From the NCBI GenBank assembly GCA_038380435.1, contig JAWZYU010000025.1:26078707-26142706 (forward strand): a DNA stretch of 64,000 nucleotides. The letters are read 5' to 3'. Origin of the DNA: Ryuthela nishihirai. Taxonomy: Eukaryota; Arthropoda; Arachnida; Araneae; Heptathelidae. Position 1 is the stretch's first letter, and each line of letters starts with the position of its first letter. The notes under the pieces were generated by a model, which was given only the letters and a program-made list of their open reading frames with translations, was not told where the DNA came from and made no database searches. A program made the position numbers and the translations under genes. Below, piece after piece: positions 10,736 through 20,982 of the stretch.

Positions 10736-10785
10736 AATTTGGTAGGGGGAAGGGTGGGTTACCTTCATGTGAAAAAGCTAAGAAT

Positions 10786-12795
10786 GCGTTCCTACTCACG
10801 ACATCATGGTTTTATGTCTCATCCAATAGATGGCGTTCCTGCTCACAGCACCATGGCTTTACATCCCATCCAATGGATGGCGTTCCTACTCACGACATCA
10901 TGGTTTTATGTCTCATCCAATAGATGACGTTCCTGCTCACAGCACTATGGCTTTACATCCCATCCAATGGATGGCATTCCTACTCACGACATCATGGTTT
11001 TATGTCTCATCCAATAGATGACGTTCCTGCTCACAGCACTATGGCTTTACATCCCACCTAATGGATGGCGTTCCTGCTCACAGCACTATGGCTTTACATC
11101 CCACCTAATGGATGGCGTTCCTACTCACAGCACCACGGCTTATGTGCCATTCAATGGCTATCATTCTGTCTCATAGCTTACATCCCATCCAATAGATGGT
11201 GTTCCTGCTCAAGGCACTATGGCTTACATCCCGTCAAATAGATGGCCTTCCTACTCACGACACCATGGCTTTCATCCCATCCAATGGATGGCGTTCCTGC
11301 TCACGGCACCATGGCTTCACATCCCATCCAATGGATGGCGTTCCTACTCACAGAACCATGGCTTATGTGACATCCAATGGATGGCATTCCTGCTCATGAC
11401 ACCATGGCTTACATTCCATGCACTGTATGGCGTTGCTGCTCATGGCACCATGGCTTACATTCAATCCAATGTATGGCGTTCCTGCTCATGGCACCATGGC
11501 TTACATTCCATTCAATGGATGGCATTCCTACTCACAGCACCATGGCTTTCATTCAATCCAACGTATGGCGTTCCTGCTCATGGCACCATGGCTTACATTC
11601 CATCCAATGGATGGCATTCCTACTCACAGCACCATGGCTTACATTCAATCCAATGTATGGCGTTTCTGCTCATGACACCATGGCTTACATTCCATCCAAT
11701 GTATGGCGTTTCTGCTCATGACACCATGGCTTACATTCCATCCAATGTATGGCGTTTCTGCTTATGACACCATGGCTTACATTCCATCCAATGGATGGCA
11801 TTCCTACTCAGCACCATGGCTTACATTCAATCCAATGTATGGCGTTCCTGCTCATGGCACCATGGCTTACATTCCATCCAATGGATGGCATTCCTACTCA
11901 CAGCACCATGGCTTACATTCAATCCAATGCATGGCGTTTCTGCTCATGACACCATGGCTTACATTCCATCCAATGTATGGCGTTTCTGCTTATGACACCA
12001 TGGCTTACATTCCATCCAATGGATAGCATTCCTACTCAGCACCATGGCTTACATTCAATCCAATGTATGGCGTTCCTGCTCATGGCACCATGGCTTACAT
12101 TCCATCCAATGGATGGCATTCCTACTCACAGCACCATGGCTTACATTCAATCCAATGTATGGCGTTTCTGCTCATGACACCATGGCTTACATTCCATCCA
12201 ATGGATGGCTTTCCCACTCACAGCACCATGGCTTATGTGCCATCTGATGGCTATCGTTCTAGCTCATGGTACCATGGCTTACATTCCATCCAATGGATGG
12301 CATTCCTACTCACAGCACCATGGCTTACATTCAATCCAATGTATGGTGTTCCTGCTCATGGCACCACGGCTTACATCCCATCCAATGGATGGCGTTCCTA
12401 CTCACGGCACCATGGCTTACATCCAATATAATGGATGGCATTCCTACTCAAGACACCATGGTTTACATCCTATCTGATGGACGTTGTTCATACTCATGGC
12501 ATCATAGCTTACACCCCATTCAGTAGATGGCGTTCCTGTTCACGGCACCACGGCTTAAGTCCCATCCATTAGATAGCATACCTACTCTCGGCACTATGGC
12601 TTACGTCCCATCCAATGGAAGGCGCTCCTACTCATGTGCCATCTGACGGACAACATTCCTGCTCATGTCACCACGGCTTCACGTCCCGTCCAACAGATGC
12701 CGTTCCTGCTCACACCACCACGATTTTAAGTCCCATCCCACGGAAAGTATTCCTGCTCACGGCACCACAGTTTTATGTCCCATCCGATAGATGGG
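10786..12795 (+). repeat. 46-47 bp minisatellite, main array (~43 units)
   Basis: Tandem units of the form ATGGCGTTCCTGCTCATGGC ACC ATGGCTTACATTCCATCCA ATGG. Most are 46 bp in the right part and 47 bp in the left. Each unit has a small hairpin (CCATCCAATGGATGG). Between about 11750 and 12180 a higher-order repeat of 228 bp (five units, one shortened) is duplicated; the same junctions recur at 11749 and 11977. All plus-strand ORFs here (up to 182 codons) come from a stop-poor unit whose length is not a multiple of three, so the same peptides recur across frames. Confidence 0.95.
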
Positions 12796-12930
12796 ATCTT
12801 TTCAAGAACCGAGAGTAGGAGAGGGTTTAGGGGAGATAAACCTCTACACTCGCCCAGATGGGACTCGAATCTGGGAACTGCAGATTACGACCTTGGCGTG
12901 CTACCGACTGAGTCACCACCTGCCCCTCGA
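12796..12930 (-). repeat. Degenerate SINE-A-like tRNA head
   Basis: The minus strand carries a box-A-like GTGACTCAGTCGG and a box-B-like AGATTCGAGTCC, as in SINE-A. The adjoining body differs from normal SINE-A after GGGCGAG. It may be a variant subfamily or a truncated copy. Confidence 0.65.
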
Positions 12931-12937
12931 ACTTGTA

Positions 12938-13151
12938 CAGTCGCTCAAAAAAGTATCCGAACACTATGGTCGATTGCAAAATTCAGAAAAAATATCTGGC
13001 ATTGATTTTTTTAGAAATTAGTCATCTGGCAACCTTCGTGTCACGTGACACGAAGGTTGCCAGATGACTAATTTCTTAAAAAATCAATGCCAGATATTTT
13101 TTCTGAATTTTGCAATCGACCATAGCGTTCGGATACTTTTTTGAGCGACTG
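12938..13151. mobile_element. Near-perfect 214-bp foldback element, TA-flanked
   Basis: The whole element is one palindrome centred on CACGTG at 13044/13045. Its ends are CAGTCGCTCAAAAAAGTATC and the reverse complement, flanked by TA (12936-12937 and 13152-13153). The arms differ at only a few positions. It contains no coding sequence. It is the compact version of 8861-9615. Confidence 0.93.
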
Positions 13152-13344
13152 TACAGTTTAATAGGAGTTTATGCTCATCATGAAAATGCTGAACATAAAT
13201 TGTGCATTTAACTTATAGTGATGCTCATGGTAGATTGAATAAGTCTCCTCGTATAAAGTGGATAGTGACAAATATTTTGATAATGAAAATGAAGGCATTC
13301 GTTCATTGTGCAATCACTGACAAAACGATAAATCGACAACCTCT

Positions 13345-13926
13345 TTGGTGAACAACCTTACGTTATGCAAATGGTTACAACCATACGTTATGCAAATGAG
13401 AAGCTAAAGTGTCGAAGCTCTATAACTTCTAAAATAAGTTTTTTTTTGTTTTGAAAAATGTGATTGCAGATAAAGATCTCTATCAAATAAATCAATATCT
13501 CGATTTTCAACAATATTCGTTCAGTATTTAATGAGTTATTGAAGTTTGAATATTTAACAACAGCAATGCCAGTCTTAAGAAACTTATACAAAACTGAAGA
13601 ATAATGAAAGAATTCTTTACACAAAGTTATAAAATACAAACTTATTTTATTAAACACTTTGATACAATACTTATTACTAAGTTTTAATTAACTTCTGAAG
13701 TCAATTTTTGTGACTGGCATTTTTTATCGCTAAATATTTAAACTTCCATTATTTATAAAATTTCATTACATACTGAAAGAAAATTGTTGAAAATCGAGAT
13801 ATTGATTTATTTGATTGAGATCGTTATCTGCAATCACATTTTTCAAAACAAAAAAACTTATTTTAGAAGTTATAGAGCTTTTACGTTAGTTTCCCATAGG
13901 GTTGTTATAACTTTTGTTTACCAGTG
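13345..13926. mobile_element. Inverted-repeat element, ~100-bp inner arms
   Basis: 13418-13512 and about 13788-13882 are inverted copies (AACTTCTAAAATAAG, then CAAATAAATCAATATCTCG). Weaker symmetry extends to TTGGTGAACAACC at the left and GTTTACCAGTG at the right. The central ~275 bp is AT-rich. It is probably a non-autonomous DNA element. The minus-strand ORF 13657-13388 is spurious. Confidence 0.75.
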
Positions 13927-14122
13927 TAGATAAATGTAAACAGAGACTATTTCATCATTTTGCTTCCTTTTTCTTTCTTGCAAAATATATATATTTTTAA
14001 TTTGTGCATTTTAGAACAACTCTTTTTGACATGGTCTGCCTGGAGCGACGAATAAGGAACGTTTTCGTGGGCGGTTATTTAACTATTCGGCTGCAAGAAA
14101 AACAAATAACAGTAGGTGATCG

Positions 14123-14500
14123 TGTTGGGTTGTTTCACCTCTGAGCGGCACTTTTTTGCACACCATGGGCAGATCACATGGACCACGAAGGCTCAGAGAA
14201 GGTTGGGAGAGATCCCACTGGAACAGCTGTTGGGAGACAGATGGTAGTCTCCCGTCTAGGCCATCCAGTATGTTCTTTAACGTGCACAGGGTATGGCTCT
14301 CCCGCATACGGAGCCAAGGTTTAACGTCCCATCCGACGGACGGCGGCCTTTCCAAGCCCATCGGTGTTCCCTACTGACCGTGGGCAGGGCGGAGAATTTT
14401 GCGGAGATAAATCTCAAAGCGTACCCAGCTAGGACTCGAACCTGGGAACTACAGATTGCGAGCCTGGCGCGCTACCGACTGAGCCACCCCCGCTCCGGCA
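14123..14500 (-). repeat. SINE-A copy, full length with head
   Basis: Complete SINE-A with tail at the left (TTGGGTTGTTTCACC) and tRNA-like head at the right. A short TSD, GTGATCG, occurs at 14116-14122 and 14501-14507. Confidence 0.9.
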
Positions 14501-14756
14501 GTGATCGGCCAAAGTGGTGTTTCGTGCTTACGCGAAAAATGATTTTTATGACAAATGAGATCAACTTTTACGAACTCTCCTTAATTTTAAAAAACAACCT
14601 CAATTTTCACAACTCACCTGGATTTTATTTTACCAAATCCGATTTCCTACAGAAGGGTAGGCTCCCCCCCCCCCCGGGCCTCTATTCACGTGACAAAAAA
14701 GTGTAGCAATACCTTTGAAATATAGCGTATTTTATATCTTAAACTTCAGTACTTAC

Positions 14757-15776
14757 AGCGTCGATGATTTTTTCATCATCTTCAGCACTTGTGAGAGGAC
14801 GAAACACGAGCTGTGTGCCTCTCTCCTCATCCCCTTTCTGACACAGTTCCTCTTCACAAGTCTCCTGCTTCTCTTTCAAGCCTTTATCCACGGACACATC
14901 CTGTTGCGAACCCGCAACAGGATGTATCCTCTCGATCCTCTCGTTCCAAAGCTCACGAAGATGATTCAACCGATCGTTCATGAAATTTTTTTGCCTCTCT
15001 ATAAAGTTATCGCTGTGTCTTCTCGGCCCCGAGTCCACTTCTAATAATGCCTCGCCGAATTTCTCTCCAATCGCCTCTTGCTGTGCCGAGTGACTCTGTA
15101 AATCTGTGATGTCACTCGGCCGCCTCCAGCTGAAGAAATGGCGATATTTTTGAGCCGTTTTAAAGCTGTTTTGTAGACGTCTATTCCCAGTGACTGTTTC
15201 AGTTCCTAAAGCATCACTTGAAAGTTCGTATAAAACGTCTTCTAATGGCATCTGCGTCGAAGGTTGAGATGCTTTATCCGTTTTAATTTCAGGTTCGTCT
15301 TCTTCACTAGCTTCTTCAATTGAGCAAATATAGGATTTCCTAACCACGTCACCTGATTCTTTATTTTTTCCCAAATTTTCAATATTTCTTCCTCGGTAAC
15401 AGAGGTGATATTCAGATTCTTCATTGTGGTCTTTTTGCACCCGCAGTTGGACACTTTTGCTTCCGCTGTCACCAAGTTCTTGTTGCACACCAGCAGGGAC
15501 CTGCCCTTCCGTTTTGCTTTTAGAACTCTCCACATCCTGTTCATTAGTTCTGCATTCTATGCTTACGATGTCACCAATTTCTTTTTGCATGTCAGAAAAG
15601 TCCTGCCCTTCCGTTTTGCTTTTAGAATTCTCTACAGTCGCTTCTTTAGTTCGGCATTCTAGGCTTACGATGTCACTGAGATCCAAAGGTATCCTATGAC
15701 TGGAATACAACCAACTGCTTGAATGTTCCAATTCCTTTTCAGAAGGATGACGGTTATTTTTCTGGTACAAAGCCAT
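14757..15776 (-). CDS. Coding exon of an unknown polar protein with internal repeat
   Basis: Minus-strand frame of about 340 codons. Its 3' end is a textbook donor, GCT|GTAAGTACT, so coding stops between codons at 14757; the in-frame TAA a few codons later lies in the intron. ATG at 15776 is the first ATG. Upstream in frame are leucine-rich codons (ILLSSLALLMALYQ) preceded by a TAA. So either 15776 is the start or the exon begins at an acceptor close by, such as CAG at about 15803, which has a poor pyrimidine tract. Residues about 35-100 hold two copies of a ~34-residue repeat (DIVSxECRTxE, then SKSKTEGQ). The rest is highly charged and probably disordered, with a predicted helical patch (NDRLNHLRELWNERIERI). 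No family is recognised. The continuation would lie at lower coordinates; 7547-7815 is a candidate terminal exon but does not match phase directly. Confidence 0.6.
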
Positions 15777-15907
15777 CAGCAATGCAAGAGAGGATAAAAG
15801 AATTTTCTGTTATCTGTTCTCTATTACGTCGATTCGCTGATTTAAGCAATATGTTCTGAAATGCAGTCCTACGATTTCTTTACTGATATTTCCATTTAGC
15901 TGAGGAA

Positions 15908-16099
15908 TTATGTGGTCACAGAATTTTTCTCCGGTTTCATACATAGCCACAGAGAGTTATCAGCGATGCAACTACGGCGACTATTTCTTCTAATCTCCCT
16001 TTCCATGCCACGGTATGTGGTGTTACTAATGGAAAGAAAAAGGGAGATTAATATAAAACAGATTGCAGGAAAACGATGCAGAAATCGTATACCAATCAT
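15908..16099 (-). CDS. Small ORF with signal-peptide-like start, doubtful
   Basis: 63 codons on minus. A hydrophobic N-terminus (ICFILISLFLSIS) is followed by a basic segment and two cysteines, then a stop. It lies just upstream of the 14757-15776 exon and could be its first exon, or a spurious frame. A possible donor GTATGA lies within it at the LWLCMKP codons, but the phase does not clearly join the next exon. There is no homology that I recognise. Confidence 0.25.
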   Translation of the reverse strand: MIGIRFLHRFPAICFILISLFLSISNTTYRGMEREIRRNSRRSCIADNSLWLCMKPEKNSVTT

Positions 16100-16130
16100 T
16101 ATGAGAATATAACTATATAAGCATATACAC

Positions 16131-16886
16131 TGGTGTTCACGAAAATCAGAACACGAAGAAGGACCAATCAGAACGTGCTTATGTTTGGGAGTTCAATGCA
16201 GATTTATTGTAGTAATAAATGATTACAATATGGAGGAGATTGGAGAGTTACATACCGAGTTGTTTAATAATGATTGTGCCCACCCTTTGCTTGTATGACC
16301 TGCTGTACACAGCGAGGCATGGACTTAAAAAAATATTTTGATGTGGAATAGCCATCTAAGCGCCGGCAAATGTAGACGAAGCAAATGTAGACTGAGATCC
16401 ATAAGCGTATTCCAGCCATAGGACACCTTTGAATCTCAGTCTACACATCTTGGTCTACATTTGCCGGGATGTGCTGCAGCAACCTCCATTGGACCATATC
16501 TCACACATTTTCTAGGGGGACAAAATCAGGGGATCTAACGAGTCTTGGAACCAAATGCACATTGTTTTGCCCACGGTATTTAATAGTGGCAGTTGCTCTA
16601 TGGGTCTCCATTATATCTCTATGGGGTCTTCCATTGTTCTGCTGAAATATGGCATGGGGGGACAGTCTGTAAGTACGGAAGTGATAGGTAAAATGTCCTG
16701 GATTTAAGGAGCACTGGAAATGGTGGTATTGATCCATAATGGGATGGATTTGCTTTCTGAACTGATCACACTCCACACCAAAATTCGACGTGTTGGTGTG
16801 GATGCCTCATCAGATACTATTCGTGTCTCTGGCCAACCTCTCATTGGATCAGGATTCTGCCATCAGATTCAAACAGACAAAATCAG
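16131..16886 (-). pseudogene. Tc1-like transposon remnant
   Basis: A minus-strand frame at 16776-16501 reads a Tc1-type catalytic segment: IFQQNNGRPH in place of the usual QQDNARPH, then SPDFVPLENV corresponding to the SPDLSPIE block. The aspartate is replaced by Asn and the frame is short, so it is inactive. The left edge TA|CACTGGTGTTCACGAAAATC (16129 onward) may be its terminal repeat. A palindromic insert lies at 16363-16467, and a SINE-A follows at the right. Confidence 0.7.
16363..16467. repeat. 105-bp inverted repeat in Tc1 remnant
   Basis: The ends CCGGCAAATGTAGAC / GTCTACATTTGCCGG are exact reverse complements, and a second inner pair (GTAGACTGAGAT / ATCTCAGTCTAC) continues the symmetry. 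It interrupts the transposase-derived sequence and so is probably a small foldback insertion. Confidence 0.8.
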
Positions 16887-17272
16887 GGTTGGGTTGTTTT
16901 ACCTCTGAGCGGCCCTTTTTTGCACACCATGGGCTAAATGGCCAGGTCACAAAAACCCCGAAAGCTTAGAGACGGTTGGGGGAGGGGCCCCACTGGAACA
17001 GCTGTTGGGAGACAGATGGTAGCCTCCCGTCAAGACCATCCAGCGTGTTCTTTAACGTGCACAGGGTATGGCTCTCCCGCACACAAGACCACGGCTTAAC
17101 GTCCCATCCGACGGACGGCGGCCCTTCCAAGCCCATCGGTGTCCCCTACTGACCGTGGGCAGGGCGGGGAATTTTGCAGAGATAAATCTCAACGCTGACC
17201 CAGCTGGGACTCGAACCTGGTAACTACAGATTACGAGCCTGGCGCGCTACCGACTGAGCCACCCCCGCCCCT
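16887..17272 (-). repeat. SINE-A copy, full length, TSD AGACAAAATCAG
   Basis: 386-bp complete copy. It is flanked by the exact 12-bp duplication AGACAAAATCAG at 16875-16886 and 17273-17284. Confidence 0.95.
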
Positions 17273-17284
17273 AGACAAAATCAG

Positions 17285-17700
17285 ATCCGGAGAGTACTAC
17301 GAGGTCAAAGGTCCACTTTAGATCTACCAATTCTAGAGAGCTAAATATTAGCTCCTCGGGATATTTCGATTCGCAGATCTCAGAAATTATGCCAAATTTT
17401 TGATGAGATGGGTTCTTCGAGGTCTAAGGTCAATTTTCGATACATCAGTGCTGGAAAGCTAAAAATTGGTGGCTGGGAGTATTTTAGGTCGTAGATCTTA
17501 GAAATGTTGCGAAATTTTGGGTTATTCCTACAAGGTCATTAGGTCAAATTTCTATATATCAGTGTTAGAGAGCTTAAAATTTGTGGCTGTGGCTATTTCC
17601 GACTGTACATCTCAGAAATATTGTGAAATTTTGGCAATGATGGCTGTTCAAGGTCAAATAGGGGTTGGAGTGACTGTTTAGAAGTCAAGAGGTGTCGAAA
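17285..17700 (-). repeat. ~120-bp diverged tandem repeat (three-plus units)
   Basis: Repeating order: AGGTCA-rich block, ATCAGTG.T.GAGAGCT, ATTTC/ATTTT with CGTAGATCTTAGAAAT, then GAAATTTTGG. The reverse complement of this unit resembles the tandem units at 28165-28630. Not coding. Confidence 0.7.
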
Positions 17701-17834
17701 GCACCAACTGATTTCTAGCACATATATGAAAACAAATTTTTCGGTAACAAAATATTCAAATGAACAACAAAAAATTATTTAGGTATAACCAAGGGCTAAA
17801 GCTATGAAAACTGATGAGAATTTGATGAAGAAAA

Positions 17835-17925
17835 CTAAGTTTTGCCTGGGGTGGAATACGAGCTCGTGACCTTCTGATAGCATGTGAAGTGCTCTGATCA
17901 CTGAGCTATCAGAGCTAGTTTTTCC
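17835..17925 (-). repeat. SINE-C (third tRNA-like head), copy 1
   Basis: The minus strand reads TAGCTCAGTGATCAGAGCAC (box A-like), CATGCTATCAGAAGG, then GAGCTCGTATTCC (box B-like). Similar heads occur at 18060-18155 and 18482-18565. The promoter boxes are recognisable; the body length is undefined. Confidence 0.6.
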
Positions 17926-18059
17926 TTTTCAGCTAATTGTGACTGTATGCTTTCCCATTCGCTCGTGGTGCTGTCTATGATCAAGAAAGCGGAAGCAACC
18001 AAACTTCTGCGTGCATAGCCAGAAAGCGTTATTAGATTTGTGCGAGTTTCAGTAGAAGA

Positions 18060-18155
18060 GAAAGTCACAAGTAATTTTCCTGTAAGCATGGAACTGATGA
18101 ACTGATAACCTGCCAGGTGTTCTGACAACTGAGTCAACGAAGCTAGTTCGTTTTT
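18060..18155 (-). repeat. SINE-C, copy 2, degenerate
   Basis: The minus strand has TTGACTCAGTTGTCAGAAC and CCTGGCAGGTTATCAG, matching the SINE-C head, but box B is lost. Confidence 0.5.
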
Positions 18156-18269
18156 CAGCAGATTGCGATTATAAGCTTTCCTTTGCTGTCGCCCATAGCG
18201 CCATCTATGAGAGAGATATTTAAATGAATATTGAAATGATGATATGAGTGATGTTTAAATAAATATTTC

Positions 18270-18480
18270 TATAAGCCATGGCCGAGTGGTTAGCACGCTT
18301 TGGCTACTGTCTAAGGGACCTGGGTTTCAAACCCCGGGAAAGGCATGGATGTATGTGTTGTTTTTCTGCCGAGGTTCCTGCCATCCTCACAGACTTCTAC
18401 TGTGGCATATAAACTGACAGACTCCTGAAAGACCTCTGTGGCAAGCAGCTGCTTGAGGAGTATTTATTATTTATTTATTT
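18270..18480 (+). repeat. SINE-B copy, full length
   Basis: Starts ATGGCCGAGTGGTTAGCACGC (box A), has GGGTTTCAAACCCC in place of box B, and ends CAGCTGCTTGAGGAGTATTTATT with an ATTT-rich tail. Confidence 0.9.
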
Positions 18481-18481
18481 A

Positions 18482-18565
18482 AAAGCAGCTAACTTCGATA
18501 GCCCAGTGGTCAGAGCTCCTGGCATGTTATCAGGAGGTTATGTGTTCGTATTCCACTCGAGAAAA
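18482..18565 (+). repeat. SINE-C, copy 3
   Basis: The plus strand has TAGCCCAGTGGTCAGAGCTCC, GGCATGTTATCAGGAGG and TGTTCGTATTCCAC, directly after the SINE-B tail. This is the clearest tRNA-like head of this third family. Confidence 0.6.
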
Positions 18566-18900
18566 AAACTAATGTTTTTTTCAGCTAACCTTAATGAGTT
18601 CCATGTTTACAGGAAAGATTATCTTCGATTTTTTCTTTAAAATGGAAACAATTTTCTTATTGCATTGGGAATTTACTGAGAAATAACAAAATTGACCATA
18701 GTTATCATTATTTATTTGACCATAATTTATTCAGACCATACATATTCTGAATAAGATGAATAAGAATTCATCTGTATGCTTTCCCATTCATCGAGATGAA
18801 TAAGAATTCATCATCAGATGAATTAGTCATCTATCAAGAAGCGGCGCTCTGTTTGGTACGAAACTAAGACAGATTTGGGAATTGTTTTTTTTTTTCGATG

Positions 18901-19292
18901 GGGTTGGGTTGGGTTGTTTTACCTCTGAGCGGCACTTTTTTGCACACCATGGGCTAAATGGCCAGGTCACATGAACCCCGAAGGCTCAGAGAAGGTTGGG
19001 GGAGGGGACCCATTGGAACAGCTGTTGGGAGACAGATGGTAACCTCCCGTCAAGGCCATCCAGCGTGTTCTTTAACGTGCACAGGGTATCTCTCCCGCAC
19101 ACGGGGCCACGGCTTAACGTCCCATCCGACGGACGGCGGCCTTACCCAAGCCCATCGGTGTCCCCTACTGACCGTGGGCAGGGCGGGGAATTTTGCGGAG
19201 ATAAATCTCAACGCTGACCCAGCTGGGACTCGAACCTGGGAACTACAGATTACGAGCCTGGAGCGCCAGCGACTGAGCCACCCCCGCCCCCC
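18901..19292 (-). repeat. SINE-A copy, full length, TSD TTTCGATG
   Basis: 392 bp. The tail at the left has three GGGTT units, the longest tail seen here. The 8-bp duplication TTTCGATG is at 18893-18900 and 19293-19300. Confidence 0.93.
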
Positions 19293-19369
19293 TTTCGATG
19301 AGAAAGAATTATGCTGCTCGCAAGAAACGGAGTAGAAACTTTTCATTAACAACGAAATGCTTTTTGGCT

Positions 19370-19495
19370 TCTAGGTCCTGCCATCCTCTCAGATCTTCTA
19401 CTATGGCATATAAACTGACAGGCTCCTGTCAGACCTCTGTGGCGAGCAGCTGCTTGAGGGGGTATTTAATTTTTTTATTTTTAATTAATACAGTA
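19370..19495 (+). repeat. SINE-B copy, 5'-truncated
   Basis: Begins at GGTCCTGCCATCCTCTCAG and runs to GCTTGAGGGGGTATTTAATTT. The tRNA head is absent. Confidence 0.85.
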
Positions 19496-19639
19496 AAAGG
19501 AAAAACCTGGCAACACCTCCTATAACAGAAAGCCAGGGGACAAAATTTATGACGTCAGCTAAGTAGTCCTACCACATAGACACTTCTTATGTTTTTGATT
19601 TTAATATTATTACTGGTGGATTCTGTGCTAATCTTTATG

Positions 19640-19767
19640 CTAATGTTTATCTATAAATATATTTTATTCAGGAGAAAATTTGTTTGCATTAATTAGCATT
19701 GTTATATTTTATAATAAATACCAATAATTTTCTTCCTAAATAAAATATATTTATAGATAAACATTAG
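19640..19767. repeat. Perfect 29-bp inverted repeat, 70-bp spacer
   Basis: Arms 19640-19668 and 19739-19767 are exact reverse complements (CTAATGTTTATCTATAAATA...). It abuts the mariner end at 19770 and may be a separate foldback into which that element inserted. Confidence 0.85.
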
Positions 19768-19769
19768 TA

Positions 19770-20140
19770 CAGGGTGGGCCAAAAGTCACAAAGGGATTTG
19801 AAGTTTTCATAACTTTTTTTTTTATTTTTCTTTACAGATTTTATAAAGAAGACCTTGGAGATTAACCATGGAAAAATTCACGACGGAACAGCGAACACAA
19901 ATTGTGAAATTTTACTATCATAACCAAGGATCAATAATTCTGACCCAACGAGCATATCGTTGCCATTACGGAGTGAGAGATTCTCCAAGTGACTCAATGA
20001 TTAGACATTTGATTAGTCGTTTTGAGGAACAGAGTTCACTAAGTGACCTTCCACGAACAAGACAGATCGCGCTCGGTTAGGAACGAAGCCACAGTTGAGC
20101 TTGTAAGGAAGAGTGTTGCAGAAGACCCGAGACAAAAAAA
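19770..20140 (+). pseudogene. Mariner-type transposon 5' remnant (N-terminal HTH region)
   Basis: TA|CAGGGTGGGCCAAAAGT is a common terminal repeat of mariner-type elements. The frame 19868-20077 reads the N-terminal DNA-binding segment (FTTEQRTQIVKFYY, VRDSPSDSMIRHLISRF), as in DUF4817-type proteins of this group. A frameshift follows at about 20070, then coding-like ATVELVRKSVAEDPR in another frame. The element breaks off at about 20135, where the LINE begins. Confidence 0.75.
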
Positions 20141-20779
20141 AACTTATACCTGCTCTTGAAATGGAAATTACTATAAATGAACTTGAAATGCCATTAAAAA
20201 GCTAACAAACAAAACCTCAACAGGTCCAGATAAAGTATCCAATAATTTCTTAAAATCACTAGCAAAAACATGGACATCATCATCATCACCATCATCCTCA
20301 AGCAGCCATGGGCTACACACTATTAAAAATATTCAATAACATCTGGAATACTGGATTAATTTCGAAAGAATGGCTTCCCTCATACATTATTTTTATCTTG
20401 AAACCTGGTAAAACTGCTAATAACTTTGACAATTACAAACCAATATCCCTAACATCAAATGTATTTAAAGTATATGAAAAAAATTATCCTTAGAAGACTT
20501 GTATGGTACACAGAATGCAATAACATTCTTTTAAATGCCTTTTATGGATTCAGAAAAAATCATTCAGCCAAGGACCCTGTCTTAGCACTGTTAAACGACA
20601 TATACATTAATAAAACAAAACATAAATCTACAATAGCAATCTGCTTAGACCTCAAATCTGCATTTGATTCAATTTGGATTAAGGGCCTCCTTTCAAAACT
20701 AAAAAACATAGGGATAAATGGCAGATTATTAAATTTTTTCTCAAACACATTACCACACAAGACATTTCAAGCAAAATTA

Positions 20780-20982
20780 AAAATATATATATACCCCCTC
20801 AAGCAGCTGCTTGCCACAGAGGTCTGACAGGAGCCTGTCAGTTTATATGCCACAGTAGAAGATCTGAGAGGATGGCAGGACCTCAGCAGAAAACAACACG
20901 AACATCCATGCCTTACCCGGGGCTCGAACCCAGGTCCCGTAGATCAATAGCTAAGCGCGCTAACCCTCGGCCACGGGACGAC
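20780..20982 (-). repeat. SINE-B copy inside the LINE, TSD TCAAGCAAAATTA
   Basis: Complete minus-oriented copy with an (AT)n/A tail at the left. The exact 13-bp duplication TCAAGCAAAATTA is at 20767-20779 and 20983-20995. It splits the RT domain between the DLKSAFD and FADD motifs. Confidence 0.95.

Noticed and set aside
11219..12526. ORFs of up to 182 codons that looked like a repetitive protein
   Set aside because: They follow the minisatellite unit in all three plus frames, have no splice context and no codon constraint. They arise because the unit rarely contains stops.
14715..15699. Plus-strand ORFs opposite the 14757-15776 exon
   Set aside because: They are antisense shadows with biased composition. 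The minus frame has the longer reading and a splice donor.
18901..18920. GGGTT repeats as telomere-like sequence
   Set aside because: Only one to three units occur, always at the SINE-A 3' end. The usual arthropod telomere unit is TTAGG.
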